This document shows positions 10,988 to 21,040 of a stretch of 64,000 bases of DNA, in pieces (the first letter of the stretch is position 1; each line of letters starts with the position of its first letter). A program made the translations under genes and the position numbers. The notes under the pieces were generated by a model that was not told the DNA's origin, ran no database searches, and saw only the letters and a list, made by a program, of their open reading frames with translations. Origin of the DNA: Ctena decussata (taxonomy: Eukaryota > Mollusca > Bivalvia > Lucinida > Lucinidae); NCBI GenBank assembly GCA_963989385.1, contig OZ022499.1, positions 80,651,903-80,715,902 on the forward strand, given 5' to 3'.

Positions 10988-12643
10988 ACAAGCAAATTTG
11001 GTGAATTTATATCCCCCGCCGAAGTGGCCTTGATTTGTTTACTTAGTTATGACTCAATTTGTTTTAAGCCTATTCAAGGGCAATAACTCATTGCTTACTG
11101 AAGCAATTCTGACAAACTGTAAGATGCACCAATGTGTTATGGTGATACATATTTTGTATGATTTTCATAGAATTCTATTCATTGATAAGTTAGTTATGGC
11201 TGGAAATGGCAATCTCGCATTGATCCAAGGGCAATAATTCATGCACTTTTGATGCCATTCTGATGAAACTCTATGTGCATATCCACTTTATGGTGATACA
11301 TAATTATTCAGTTTAAATTTCATGAAGTATTGCTTACTTGTTTATGCCTCATTTCACTGATTTTAAGTCAATTAAAGGGCAATAACTCATGCATTACTAA
11401 ATCCAGTCTGAGGAAACTTAATGTGCATCAGCACATTATAGTGATATATATTTATTTTAAGTATCATGAAATTCTGCCCAGTGGTTACTTAGTTACAGCT
11501 CATTTCATTGATTTCAAGTTAATTAAAGGGCAATAACTCATGCATTACTGAAACTAGTCTGATGAAACTTCATGTGCCACAGCACGTTATAGTGATATAT
11601 ACTTATTTTAAGTTTCAAGAAATTCCGCTCAGTAGTTACTTAGTTATGGCTCATTTAATTGATTTTAAGCCAATAAAGGGGCAATAACTCATGCATTACT
11701 GCAGCTAGTCTGATGAAACTTCATGTGCCGCAGCGTGTTATAGTGATATATATTTATTTTAAGTTTCATGAAATTCCGTCCAGTGGTTACTTAGTTATGG
11801 CTCCGGATGGACAGACAGAAGGACGGGCGGGTCAATTAAAGGGCAATAACTCATGCATTACTGAATCCAGTCTGAGGAAACTTCATGTGCGTCAGCACAT
11901 CATAGCGATATACATTTATTTTAAGTTTCATTAAATTCTGCCGAGTGGTTACTTAGTTAAGGCTCATTTCATTGATTTCAAGTTAATTAAAGGGCAATAA
12001 CTCATGCATTACTGAAGCCAGTCTGATGAAACTTCATATGCAGCAGTGCGTTGGTTGGTTGGTTGATTTGATGCTTAACGTCCACGGTAAACAACTAAGG
12101 TCATGTCGGGACGGTCAGTTAACCTAACCACACTATTCCTGGGCAGGCTTAGACCTCCTAAGCGGTTAACCAGTACTAAGTGCACATACTTTCGCCAGTA
12201 ACTGACAACTGCCCTTCTTGAATCAGCGGAAGGAGAAACGAAAGTATGTGGCCAGACCGGGATTCGAACCCAGGACCTCTGACTTACGAGTCAGGTGCCC
12301 TACCGATTGCGCTACCCGGCCCACAGCAGTGCGTTATAGTGATATATACTTATTTTAAGTTTCAAGAAATTCTGCTCAGTGGTTACTTAGTTATGGATCG
12401 TTTCATTGATTTTAAGCCAATAAAGGGGCAATAACTCATGCATTACTGAAGCCAGTCTGATGAAACTTCATGTGCCGCAGCGCGTTACAGTGATATACAT
12501 TTATTTTAAGTTTCATGAAATTCCGTCCAGTGGTTACTTAGTTATGGCTCCGGACGGACGGACGGAAGGACGGACGGACAGACAGAAGGACGGACGGACA
12601 CGGAGAAAACTATATCCCTCCGCCTTCGGCGGCGGATAAAAAG
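10988..12643 (+). mobile_element. Hairpin-ended tandem-repeat element 3 (GGGCAATAACTC core)
   Basis: The 5' end has a weak AAATT/AATTT stem and then TATCCCCCGCCGAAG (11010-11024). The 3' end is the hairpin CCGCC-TTCGGCGGCGGATAAAAA (12621-12642), complementary to the 5' motif. The core holds seven to eight units of about 151 bp anchored on GGGCAATAACTCATGCATTACTG (11228, 11379, 11530, 11681 and so on). A (GGAC)n tract precedes the 3' hairpin (12550-12602), and a partial one lies inside at 11805-11830, suggesting recombination between two copies. A tRNA-SINE is inserted at 12053-12323. Confidence 0.75.
12053..12323 (-). mobile_element. tRNA-derived SINE, full length
   Basis: Flanked by a perfect 12-bp target duplication, CAGCAGTGCGTT (12041-12052 and 12324-12335). 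Read on the minus strand, the head (12323-12249) is tRNA-like, with an A-box-like segment (TAGCGCAATCGG) and a perfect B box (GGTTCGAATCC, 12270-12260). The anticodon arm CTGAC-TCGTAA-GTCAG suggests a tRNA-Thr ancestor with a shortened 6-nt loop. A ~170-nt body follows, ending in (AACC)n. The insertion interrupts the 151-bp array of element 3 and so is younger. A second, degraded copy of the family lies at 53745-54008. Confidence 0.88.
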
Positions 12644-12754
12644 TTCCTTCAAGAGCAGAGAATACATACAGAAGTAGGAACATGGGCCAGACTACGTAGT
12701 TTCGGCTAATAAAGCGTCGTCAGTGACCCTGACAATATCTGGTGACGAAACCAG

Positions 12755-12910
12755 ACAAGAGGGCCATGAGGCCCTGAATCGCTCACCTGAGTTGACATTA
12801 TCATAATAAATATCTTCTAAGCTTACGTGAGACTAATTGAGCAGGCTGCCATCTTGGATCCTGGACAAAAGATTTTACCATATATTGGCTAGAAGGCCAT
12901 CTTAGTGACA
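12755..12910 (+). mobile_element. 5' end of a hairpin-ended element (fragment)
   Basis: ACAAGA, hairpin GGGCC-atga-GGCCC (12761-12774) and CGCTCACCTGAG (12780-12791) match the 5' terminus of the element at 16807. A 'GCCATCTTGGATCCTGGAC' phrase typical of these cores follows, but no 3' hairpin is present before the next feature, so this is a 5' fragment; its right limit is uncertain. Confidence 0.6.
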
Positions 12911-13119
12911 AGGTCCAGTTAATGTCTGACTACCAATAGATATATTCAATTTAGGCTGGATATCTAATACAGGATGGATGATAATGTGATTTTTACATCA
13001 AATGCAAGAATTCCCAGCAAAAAGACTGATTCTCGTTTTCTTTCAAGACAACTTCTTTATTTACAAATGCATTCATAAAGAATATAATGCACTGAATACT
13101 TTCTCCTGAGTCCTTTCAG

Positions 13120-13198
13120 ATGACTGACATATTCAAGGTTATTGTGGAAGGGAAGCCATTCATCTTACAGGTGGATAAGAATGATAGTCGTGCACTAG
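13120..13198 (+). CDS. Possible coding exon (79 bp), unrecognised gene
   Basis: A strong pyrimidine tract and acceptor (CTCCTGAGTCCTTTCAG) end at 13119. The frame is then open for 26 codons, starting ATG ACT GAC, to a donor-like CTAG|GTAAAA at 13198/13199. The peptide (MTDIFKVIVEGKPFILQVDK...) has a mixed, coding-like composition with alternating hydrophobics. The surrounding 12.9-14.7 kb is among the least repetitive DNA in the window. No partner exon was found and the family is unknown, so this stays a candidate. Confidence 0.3.
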
Positions 13199-14699
13199 GT
13201 AAAAAGAAGGAAAACAGAAGAATTAAAATGTTTTTTTTTAATTTATTCATTAATTTTATGACTTTCCTTGGTTATTTTTTACCTGTATTTGGGCAGAATG
13301 GGTAAGAAAGGCATATTTCCTTAATACTCAACATGTTTTCATGCAGTAAAGTGGAAATTCCTTGGTCTTCATTTGCAGCTAACAACTATTTTTGTTTTTA
13401 TGCTACAGGCAATAGTTGTCAATACTTCAAACTCAAGGTTTTCTCAGACTTACTCTTTAGCTAGTTGGATGGCTCTTAGATAATGGCTTGTTGCAAAAGT
13501 GACAAGCTATCTGCATTTAACTGCATAAAAATCTATTGTGTTTTATTATAATGATAAATTTACTTACCCGTTCTGTCCAAATATAGGTAGAAAATATCAC
13601 TTGACTCCCCAATGTATGATTTTATTAATTAAAATTTACAAATTAAGACACCCAATGCTAATTTTCCTCCTGTTAAGCTGATGTATCAAATTCATGATTT
13701 AAAACTTAGAACATGAAATCATCATGGGCATACACCACTGAATAAACATTGAATCAACACTGATTCAACATGCAATTGAATCAATGTTGATTTAATGTTG
13801 TGTGCCTGCTATGAGGACAATGAAACAATTAAGTTTACAGAGACACTTCTACATAACATATTCATTGAATCATAGATCAAATAAGATACAATAATTTTTA
13901 TACTGGTAGTATACCGTCTCAGAAAAAAAAGGTACCTAATAACATCTGTCAAGTGTCAACAGAATCATGATAATTCAGTCCATTTCTATGCCATCTGTAT
14001 CTAGTAGCTGAGATACTCTGATTCATCAGAGTCAAGTTCAAATCATATATATATACACATATATAGTGAAATTTTGTTAACAAGGCTCAAGAGATTATAA
14101 GACAGTCAAAATGAAACTAGTATACCAGGTCTGTGGGTGTGCTTCATTTCCAGTGCCATAGCGGTAACACAAGAAGAAGTTATGAATATCCCCTCCTTAT
14201 CTGGAATTTCAGCACTAAATCAGGACCTGCTATGAAATAATATCTCTATCTCTATCTATCAGAATGACACAAAGTATTCCACATGGAAGAACATTCACAT
14301 GATGTTGGTAGAAGTAGGTACTGCTGACAATAATTGTATCACAACAGGCATTGTTGGAATAGCATTCACAAGTCTTGTCACCAGCATGTTGTATGTTGTG
14401 ACAATTTAAGAGCCATTCTCTGTAATGACTTAAATTTTTACATAGGGCCGGGGCACGCATAGTCACCGATTTTGCTCAAACTTTCCTATATTACTTATTG
14501 TGACACAAAAACAAGAAAACAACATCAGTTTCATTCCAAAGCATGCCCGTTGCCATGGCAACAGCAGCTATACATTTTGGGAAAAAATGTGCTAAAAATG
14601 TCCTAAAATGGGCAATTTTTCAACAAATATATTAACTTTCAAATGCATGACAAGCTGTAATTTCTTGCTACCTAAAAATAACTTGTTCACACTAACTTT
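13199..14699. other. Non-coding or intronic, nothing firm
   Basis: AT-rich, low in repeats. A cysteine-rich minus-strand ORF (14230-14466) with an acceptor-like TTACAG inside it was considered but not accepted. A short (GATA/CTAT)n run lies near 14237-14260. Confidence 0.35.
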
Positions 14700-15812
14700 A
14701 AAAATAAAAGGCCATCGGCCAAGTGTCACCCGACGTTTGAAATGTGTCACAAACTTCAGCCCTTTATTCTGTTTCAGAGTAAATGTATGGCCAAAAACAG
14801 AATATATATATATATTACAGAACCTGGTAAGCAAATGATAACTGAACATAAGCAAAGACATATACCCAATTACTGGGCCGCTTTATAAAATACTTAAGGT
14901 CAGAACAGGGCATATATGTGTAAAATCAGGTTACTGAAACTATAGGCCCTTACAAAATGACCAAAACATCAAGACTGTATACCCAGTAACAAAATAACAA
15001 GAGCCATAATCCTGCTTATATGAATCTGATGAAAAATGAACAATGCATTTATGAAAATTCAGGCCATTAATATGAATAGTTCTGGAGTTATCCCTTAACC
15101 TTTAAGTGAATGTCTATTATCTATGAAAGGGAAATAACTCTGTCACTTATAATTTAGCACATCCTAACAATAATCAGAATAATCAATTTACCAAATGCTA
15201 ATAGCATACCAAATTTCAGCTCTCTCGGTCAAACGGTTCAAAAGTTGGAAAAATGCCAAAAAACGACAAAGGGCCATAACTTTGTAAAAAATAGGACAAA
15301 TGAAATTCCAAAATCACATGCACATCTTCAGATCATGATGAAACATTTTGCACAATTTCAAGTCAATCTGATACAAGATGTTGCAGGAGTTGCGGGGACA
15401 AGGTCTATGTCAGCAAGGGCCGTAACTCCATTAAAAATGGCTGAAACAAAAATAAAAAACCACATGCACATCTTCATATCGTAAGAATACAATCTGTAAA
15501 ATTTCAAATCAATCCGATGAAAGATGTAGGAGGAGTTGCGGGGACAAGATTTCGGAAGGTCTGAGTCAGCAAGGGCTGTAACTCCATAAAAAATGGCCGA
15601 AACAAAAATCAAAAACCACATGCACATCTTCATATCATAAGAATACAATCTGTAAAATTTCAAATCAATCCGATGAAAGACGTAGGAGGAGTTGCGGGGA
15701 CAAGATTTCGGACGGACGGACGGAAGGACGGACGGAAGGACGGACGGACGCACACACGGACGGACGAGGGTCATTTCTATAGTCCCCCTCCGCCTACGTC
15801 GGGTGACAAAGA
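14700..15812 (+). mobile_element. Hairpin-ended tandem-repeat element 4
   Basis: 5' hairpin GGCC-atc-GGCC (14710-14720), then GTCACCCGACG (14725-14735). The exact complement CGTCGGGTGAC closes the element at 15797-15807. A (GGAC)n-rich tract lies at 15709-15765. The right half is an imperfect ~150-bp array with the phrases 'aaaaccacatgcacatcttca' and 'gtaggaggagttgcggggacaag'. The end sequences are unrelated to those of elements 1-3 but have the same layout. ORFs across the GGAC tract are repeat translations. Confidence 0.72.
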
Positions 15813-16194
15813 AATTAAAAAATCATTTGGAAAACCTCTGTGGTCATCAGGCTCAAGCAAAGTGGGTGGGGGTTTCCATATATGGCAAAAATCAAATTTC
15901 ACACATCTTTAAGGACATTTCTAGAGTTCTTGCGGCCTCGTCAATATATATGTGCACTGTCTTCCTACAGAACAGTGTTCTGTTAACATGTTTCTGGAAA
16001 AACATGCTTGGGAAAGTGTACTTCCTGAAGCGTTACCATAGCAACAATAAGTGTACCGTTGCAAAAAGCAAGTTCTTAGGGGTACAGTCCTTGTAATGTC
16101 AAATCATCGTAGTTTATGATCATATTTGTTTCTTAATTTTGAAACTCATTTTACAATATATTTATCTTCTATAAACTATGGACATTTTGTTGGT

Positions 16195-16806
16195 TTCTCT
16201 TATCAAGGTCAAGGTCAAGGTCACAGAAACAATAAAAACTGCTAAAATACATATTTTTTTCATATTATGTGTTCTGTATCAACCATATATTGCAGCAATG
16301 CCTTTGAACCTGGTCATTATCTGACATATTACAGAAGCTTTCAAATACACATATAGTTGGGTTTACCCAGGAAGCTCCAAGGTCAAGGTCAAGGTCACAC
16401 AAACATGAACAAATGCTACAAATACATATTTTTTAAACATTTTGTGTCCTATATGAACAATAAATTGCAGCAATGTCTTTCTAGTTGAAATTTATTGAAT
16501 ATATAACAAAAGCTTTCAAACAACCAACTTTCCTCCAGAAGCCTCCAAGTTCAAGGTCAATGTCAAGGTCACAGAAACAAGAAAAATACTAAAAGTGCAT
16601 ATCTTTCTCATATTTTGTGTTCTGTATCAACAATATATTGCAGCAATGTCTTTGTACCTGGTCTTTATCTAACACATTAAAATAGCTTTCAAATACACAT
16701 ATAGCTTGTTTCATTCAGGAACCTCCAAGGTGAAGGTGAAGGTCATAAAACAAGAAAAAATGAGCTAGTTTCCTTCAATAAACTCCAAGGTCAAGGTTAA
16801 GGTCAC
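16195..16806 (+). repeat. Tandem array, ~173-bp unit with AAGGTC runs (left part)
   Basis: Four units, each beginning with (CAAGGT)n such as CAAGGTCAAGGTCAAGGTCAC (16206, 16379, 16551; a variant at about 16727), followed by 'acatattttt...tgtgttctgtatcaac.atatattgcagcaatg'. The array resumes at 31591-31750 after the nested insertion and was therefore split by the element at 16807-31590. Confidence 0.8.
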
Positions 16807-17175
16807 AACAAGAGGGCCAAGAGGCCCTGAATCGCTCACCTGAGCAAAAAGGTTAAAGGTCAAACTAGGGTCATAATTTGAACAAACCAGATAGTTTGCA
16901 ACCATTTCCAAATGGTTCTGAAGAAGAAGATTTTTAATGTTTTTCTATGTATTGCTATTGTTCAAACCCTGGACCCCGTGGGGCGGGGCCATTTTTGACC
17001 CTGGCACCATCATTTGAACAAACTTGGTAAGGGACCACTAGTCAATGTATCATACAAAATTTCAAGCATCTGCACAGAGGGGTTATGGAGAAGGAAGTTT
17101 TTGAGTACATTTTAATTTCGAACCCAAGACTCCCTGCCCCAGGGCCATTTTGGATCCCAGGGCCACCATTTATAC

Positions 17176-17190
17176 AAACTTTGAAGGAGT
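17176..17190 (+). repeat. Left target-site duplication of the LINE
   Basis: AAACTTTGAAGGAGT is repeated exactly at 29641-29655, immediately after the A-rich LINE tail. It delimits the LINE and shows insertion by target-primed reverse transcription. Confidence 0.93.
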
Positions 17191-17429
17191 CGAGACTTCC
17201 GGTTCACGTGCCGCGCTGACAACATGCCATTGTTTTAACAAGCGAGAAATAAATCCTGTAGGTGCTTAAAAACATGTTAGAATAGTATCAGAATAGGAAC
17301 TCCTACAGTCAAAGTGATCAGAAATACGACTTCGCCGATAAAAAGGAGAATTTAAGTGGTAAATAGACTTAAATAAGAGCTTTTGAGTGTGACACTTACC
17401 CCACCACCCTGAAGTGAAAGCTTGGAAAG

Positions 17430-18434
17430 TTGCCATTTCGAAAACTAAATAGATTAAGCATGCCTGCTACCGGCAAGCCTCAAACACAAAACACACAAAA
17501 ACTTCTTACAAGGAGCTCTTCTGTTCAGGACAGTCCCAAACCAAAAGCAAATAGTGATAGTCAAACAAAAGGAGAAATGGAGAAAGGGAGACAATCTAAG
17601 TTGGATGAACATTTGGTTTCTGAGGAAGAGACACCAAGGGGAGGTGGTATTGACCGTGAAATGAGAAAGTTTATGAAAGATATAAGAGCAAATCTTGAAG
17701 AGATGGATAACAAAATGGCCTTGGGTTTCAACCAGATAAACAGTAAGATGGTAAATATGTTTGATGAGATCAGGACAGATATGGCTAGAATGAGAACTGA
17801 CTTAACTGAAACTAAAACCAAGGTTACTGCTGTATCATCAAAAGTTGATGAAATAGAAAGCTCTGTAGAGTTTCATGCTACTAAAGTTGTTGATCTCAAG
17901 AAAGCACATGATGAAGAAATAAGGAAAACAAGAGATGACCTAAATCAGAAAATAGCAGAAATTGACAGAAAACTTTTGTTATCTGAAAAGCAGGACAGAA
18001 AGTATAACCTCTTATTTTATGGAATAAGAGAAGAACCTGATGAAGATATTTCAGAAAAGTTAAGAGAAATGTTTATTCAAGACTTAAACTTAGATGAAGA
18101 AAAAGTTGCAAATATGTATTTTGCACATGGGCATAGAATTCCATCAGAGTCAGGGACGGGCCCTCGACCAATCATCTTGAGGTTTACTTCAATAGGAGAC
18201 CGAGATCTTGTGCTTGCCAATGCAAGAGAGTTAGCTGGCTCCAGGCGGAGAATTCTAATTGATCTGCCCCCTGTGATGAAAAGAGAAAGAGGAAGATTAG
18301 CCAAGATTGCTTACCAGATCCGTAAAAATGAACAAATGCAGACCCGTATTAGAGATAAAGGGTTAGAAGTTTTTCTTGAAGTTCGCAGAAATGTCGGGGA
18401 CAGCTGGATCAGAAGAGCAGCGCCAGTTGTTTGA
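17430..18434 (+). CDS. LINE ORF1 protein (coiled coil + RRM, L1 ORF1p-like)
   Basis: 334 residues. Residues 1-65 are basic, Ser/Lys-rich and probably disordered. About 75-190 form a long coiled coil (repeated L/M/V spacing, many E/K/R), expected to trimerise. About 192-275 resemble the RRM of L1 ORF1p: NLLFYGIREE, then an amphipathic helix, and IILRFTSIGDRDLVL. About 276-334 form a basic C-terminal domain (ILIDLPPVMKRERGRLAKI). Known L1 ORF1 proteins are RNA-binding chaperones that coat the element RNA. The start is the first ATG of the open frame; a second ATG lies 10 codons in. The frame is intact. The next ORF is 5.4 kb away, unlike typical bicistronic L1s. Confidence 0.88.
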   Translation: MPFRKLNRLSMPATGKPQTQNTQKLLTRSSSVQDSPKPKANSDSQTKGEMEKGRQSKLDEHLVSEEETPRGGGIDREMRKFMKDIRANLEEMDNKMALGFNQINSKMVNMFDEIRTDMARMRTDLTETKTKVTAVSSKVDEIESSVEFHATKVVDLKKAHDEEIRKTRDDLNQKIAEIDRKLLLSEKQDRKYNLLFYGIREEPDEDISEKLREMFIQDLNLDEEKVANMYFAHGHRIPSESGTGPRPIILRFTSIGDRDLVLANARELAGSRRRILIDLPPVMKRERGRLAKIAYQIRKNEQMQTRIRDKGLEVFLEVRRNVGDSWIRRAAPVV

Positions 18435-21040
18435 GTTCCCTAGGCAACGAAAGACATTTATATAATGATATTGATCCCTGCGTGACAGTGGTGTCAACTT
18501 TTCAATGAACATGATAGAGACCTAATAAAGTCAAAAACTGAAGTTTAAGAGATCTAGACAGACACAAATTAATGAAGTAAAAGAATGATAATAAAGACAT
18601 AAAATTCACCGCGCCAATTAAAGTAAATTAAATTGCAGTAATTAAAATGGAATTACGTGTATTGTTTCCTCGTCTTGACCATGCGGGGGGTCTGCACGAG
18701 TGTTGAGTCACCGTGAGGCCAAGACGGGGGAAAATGTTGTACTTCCTGAAAATCATTGCGACCAGTCTGCGCGATCGCTGCTATCACTGTCGCGTGCATT
18801 TTACAATAATCCTTGCGGATCTAGACTCTTACGCGGAAGCTCGGGTGGGTTTCGGTCCTGATGTCTCTAGGTAGCCTGGTGTCTCCACTAATATAGCGGA
18901 GCCTTCTGATCACGTTCTTCAGTTTCACTTATTTGGCCCGCTGTCATTGAGGGTAGTGAGGACCTTGATTAGAGTTCTCGGGTGCATGTTTTATGCTGTG
19001 ACATAAAGGAAGGTAAATTTACATTGAAATAGAAAGAAAAATGTATGTCAGTGTTAAAAAGGAGAAAACAAAACAAACAAAAAAGTTAACCGCAGTAGTT
19101 AAATTCCTTTTGTAAATTCGATGGTATACGCTCAAAAGGACCGAAACGTAACCAAGAGGCTTGGTCGGAGTCTTCACTTTGAACAACAAAACATGGAATT
19201 ACATGTATTGTTTCCTTGTCTAGTCTTCACGAATATTAATTTTCCGTGTGGCCAGGGCAGAGGAAAATGTTGTTCACCTGAAATTATTGGACCAGTCTGC
19301 ACGATTTTGCGGCGTGGTAAACTTTTGTAGTCGAATTTTAAGATCTCCTAGCTTACGCATGCTGATAATGTGAACAGACGAGTCTCTGTTCAAAATGCGC
19401 ATATGCGCAGGCTGATCAGGGTTTTCCGCCGATCATGTCTGATTGAAACTACATATTGCGTTGCCGAGCAGACTGGTCGTTGTTATCTAAGTCATGTTCT
19501 GTATGAATTTACACGTGGCTGAGGGCTAGGGTGATTTTTGTCTTGATGTTTGTAGGTAGTCTGGTGTCTCTTCTTGTCAAGCGGAGCACTCTGATCAGGT
19601 TCTTCACTATGATTTTATTGATCTCAATGAGAATATTGATAACCCCGATGGGAGTGCTCGGAAGACTGAACAGTTTTTGACAATAATGAATTTTAGGTCA
19701 AAGACAAATTTTACATATTAAAACAATGAAAATGAAGATATACCAGTGCCAAATAAAACTAAGTAAATTGATGATGTTAAACTCAACAACGAGATAACTC
19801 GAGTATGAATTTTAAGCAAGCGAGCAGCCTGGTCGGAGTTTTCACATTGAACAACAATTATGTATTTTGTTTCTTCGTCTTGGCCGTGCGAAATGTCTGC
19901 ACGAGTATCGATTTTTCAGTACGGCCAAGACGGAGGAAAATGTTGTACACTTGGAAATCATTCGGACCAGCCTGCGTGGTTTTATGGGATGGTCAGTGTC
20001 CCATTCGAATTTAGAGCGAAATTGATGACGTTAAACTCAACAACAAGATAACTCGAATATGACTTTTAAGTAAGCGAGCAGCCTGGTCGGGGTTTTCATA
20101 TTGAGCAACAATAATAACAGTACCATAGAAACATTTTGTTTCTCCGTCTTGGCCGTACGGAAGGTCTGCACGAATATCGATTTTTCCGTGCGGCCAAGGC
20201 GGAGGAAAATGTTGTACACTTGGAAATCATTCGGACCAGCCTGCGTGGTTTTAGGGGATGGTCAGTGTCCAATTCGAATTAAGAGCTCCCCTGGCTTTCG
20301 CATGCTGTTAATTTGAACGGAGAAAGCTCGGTTCAGAATGCGCATATACGCAGGCTGAACAGAGTTTTTTCCGTTCACGTTTGATTAGAATTAAGGTACA
20401 TGCAGCCAAGCAGGCTGATCGTTGCTTTTACTGTTATGTTCATCTTCCAGCAATCCATGTGGATTTAGACTCCTGCTCGGAAGCGCAGGTGAATGTCGTA
20501 TTTGTTGAAAATACGTCTTTATTTGGCCATACGGGAAGTCTGCACAAAACCGTTTTTCAGTGTGCCCAAGACAGAGGAACACGTTGAACACTAGAAATTA
20601 TTCTGACCACCCCTGCACGGCTTCGTGGGATGTGCAGGTTTTCATTTGAATAAAAGGATCGCCTCAACTTTCGCATGCTGGTGACGTGAAGGGAGACGAT
20701 TCCGGTCAGAATGCACATATACGCAGGCTGATCGGGATTTTCCCCATTCATGTTTGATTTAAGACTTAATTATGTGAATCTGAGAAGCCTGATCAGGGTT
20801 TACATAGCTACAATATGCATTTTCAAGTAATTTATGTGGTTTTGGACTTCTGCGCAAAGCTTTGCTTTAGTAAGCGATCTGGGGAATCGGAGCAACCTGC
20901 GCGACGGTGCAGGATGGTCAGACTATTCACCTTCACTGAAGTATCCAGTAGCGTTCGCTTAAACGGAGCAGTCTACGGCCTGAATGCGCTTGTGCGCATG
21001 CAGAATATGCTAATATATATATATGTGTATATGTATGTAT
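18435..21040 (+). repeat. LINE inter-ORF spacer, part 1: repeated palindromic modules
   Basis: Diverged modules of about 270-600 bp recur. Each has an inverted repeat of the form CGTCTTGGCCGTGC...GTGCGGCCAAGACG: arms at 18671-18685/18711-18727, 19876-19890/19919-19932 and 20145-20160/20186-20201, with decayed versions at 19209-19262 and 20517-20575. The loop contains GTCTGCACGA. 'GGAAAATGTTGTACAC' and 'GGACCAGCCTGCG' follow the hairpin, and the modules carry GCGCATATGCGCAGGCTGATC (19397, 20340, 20710), partly complementary to the latter. No protein-coding frame was seen. It may be part of the LINE or a nested, decayed palindromic element. Confidence 0.65.

Noticed and set aside
12249..12323. 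Functional tRNA gene (minus strand) with GGTTCGAATCC B box
   Set aside because: It is the head of a SINE flanked by a 12-bp target duplication, and its anticodon loop has six rather than seven bases.
14230..14466. Cysteine-rich minus-strand ORF as a gene or exon
   Set aside because: It runs through a CTAT microsatellite at its end, has only one weak acceptor-like site, and no recognisable domain. Kept out for lack of support.
18435..21040. Spacer palindromes as rRNA or snRNA genes
   Set aside because: No match to rRNA or spliceosomal RNA signatures and no Pol III boxes were found; they vary in copy number and are inside a LINE.
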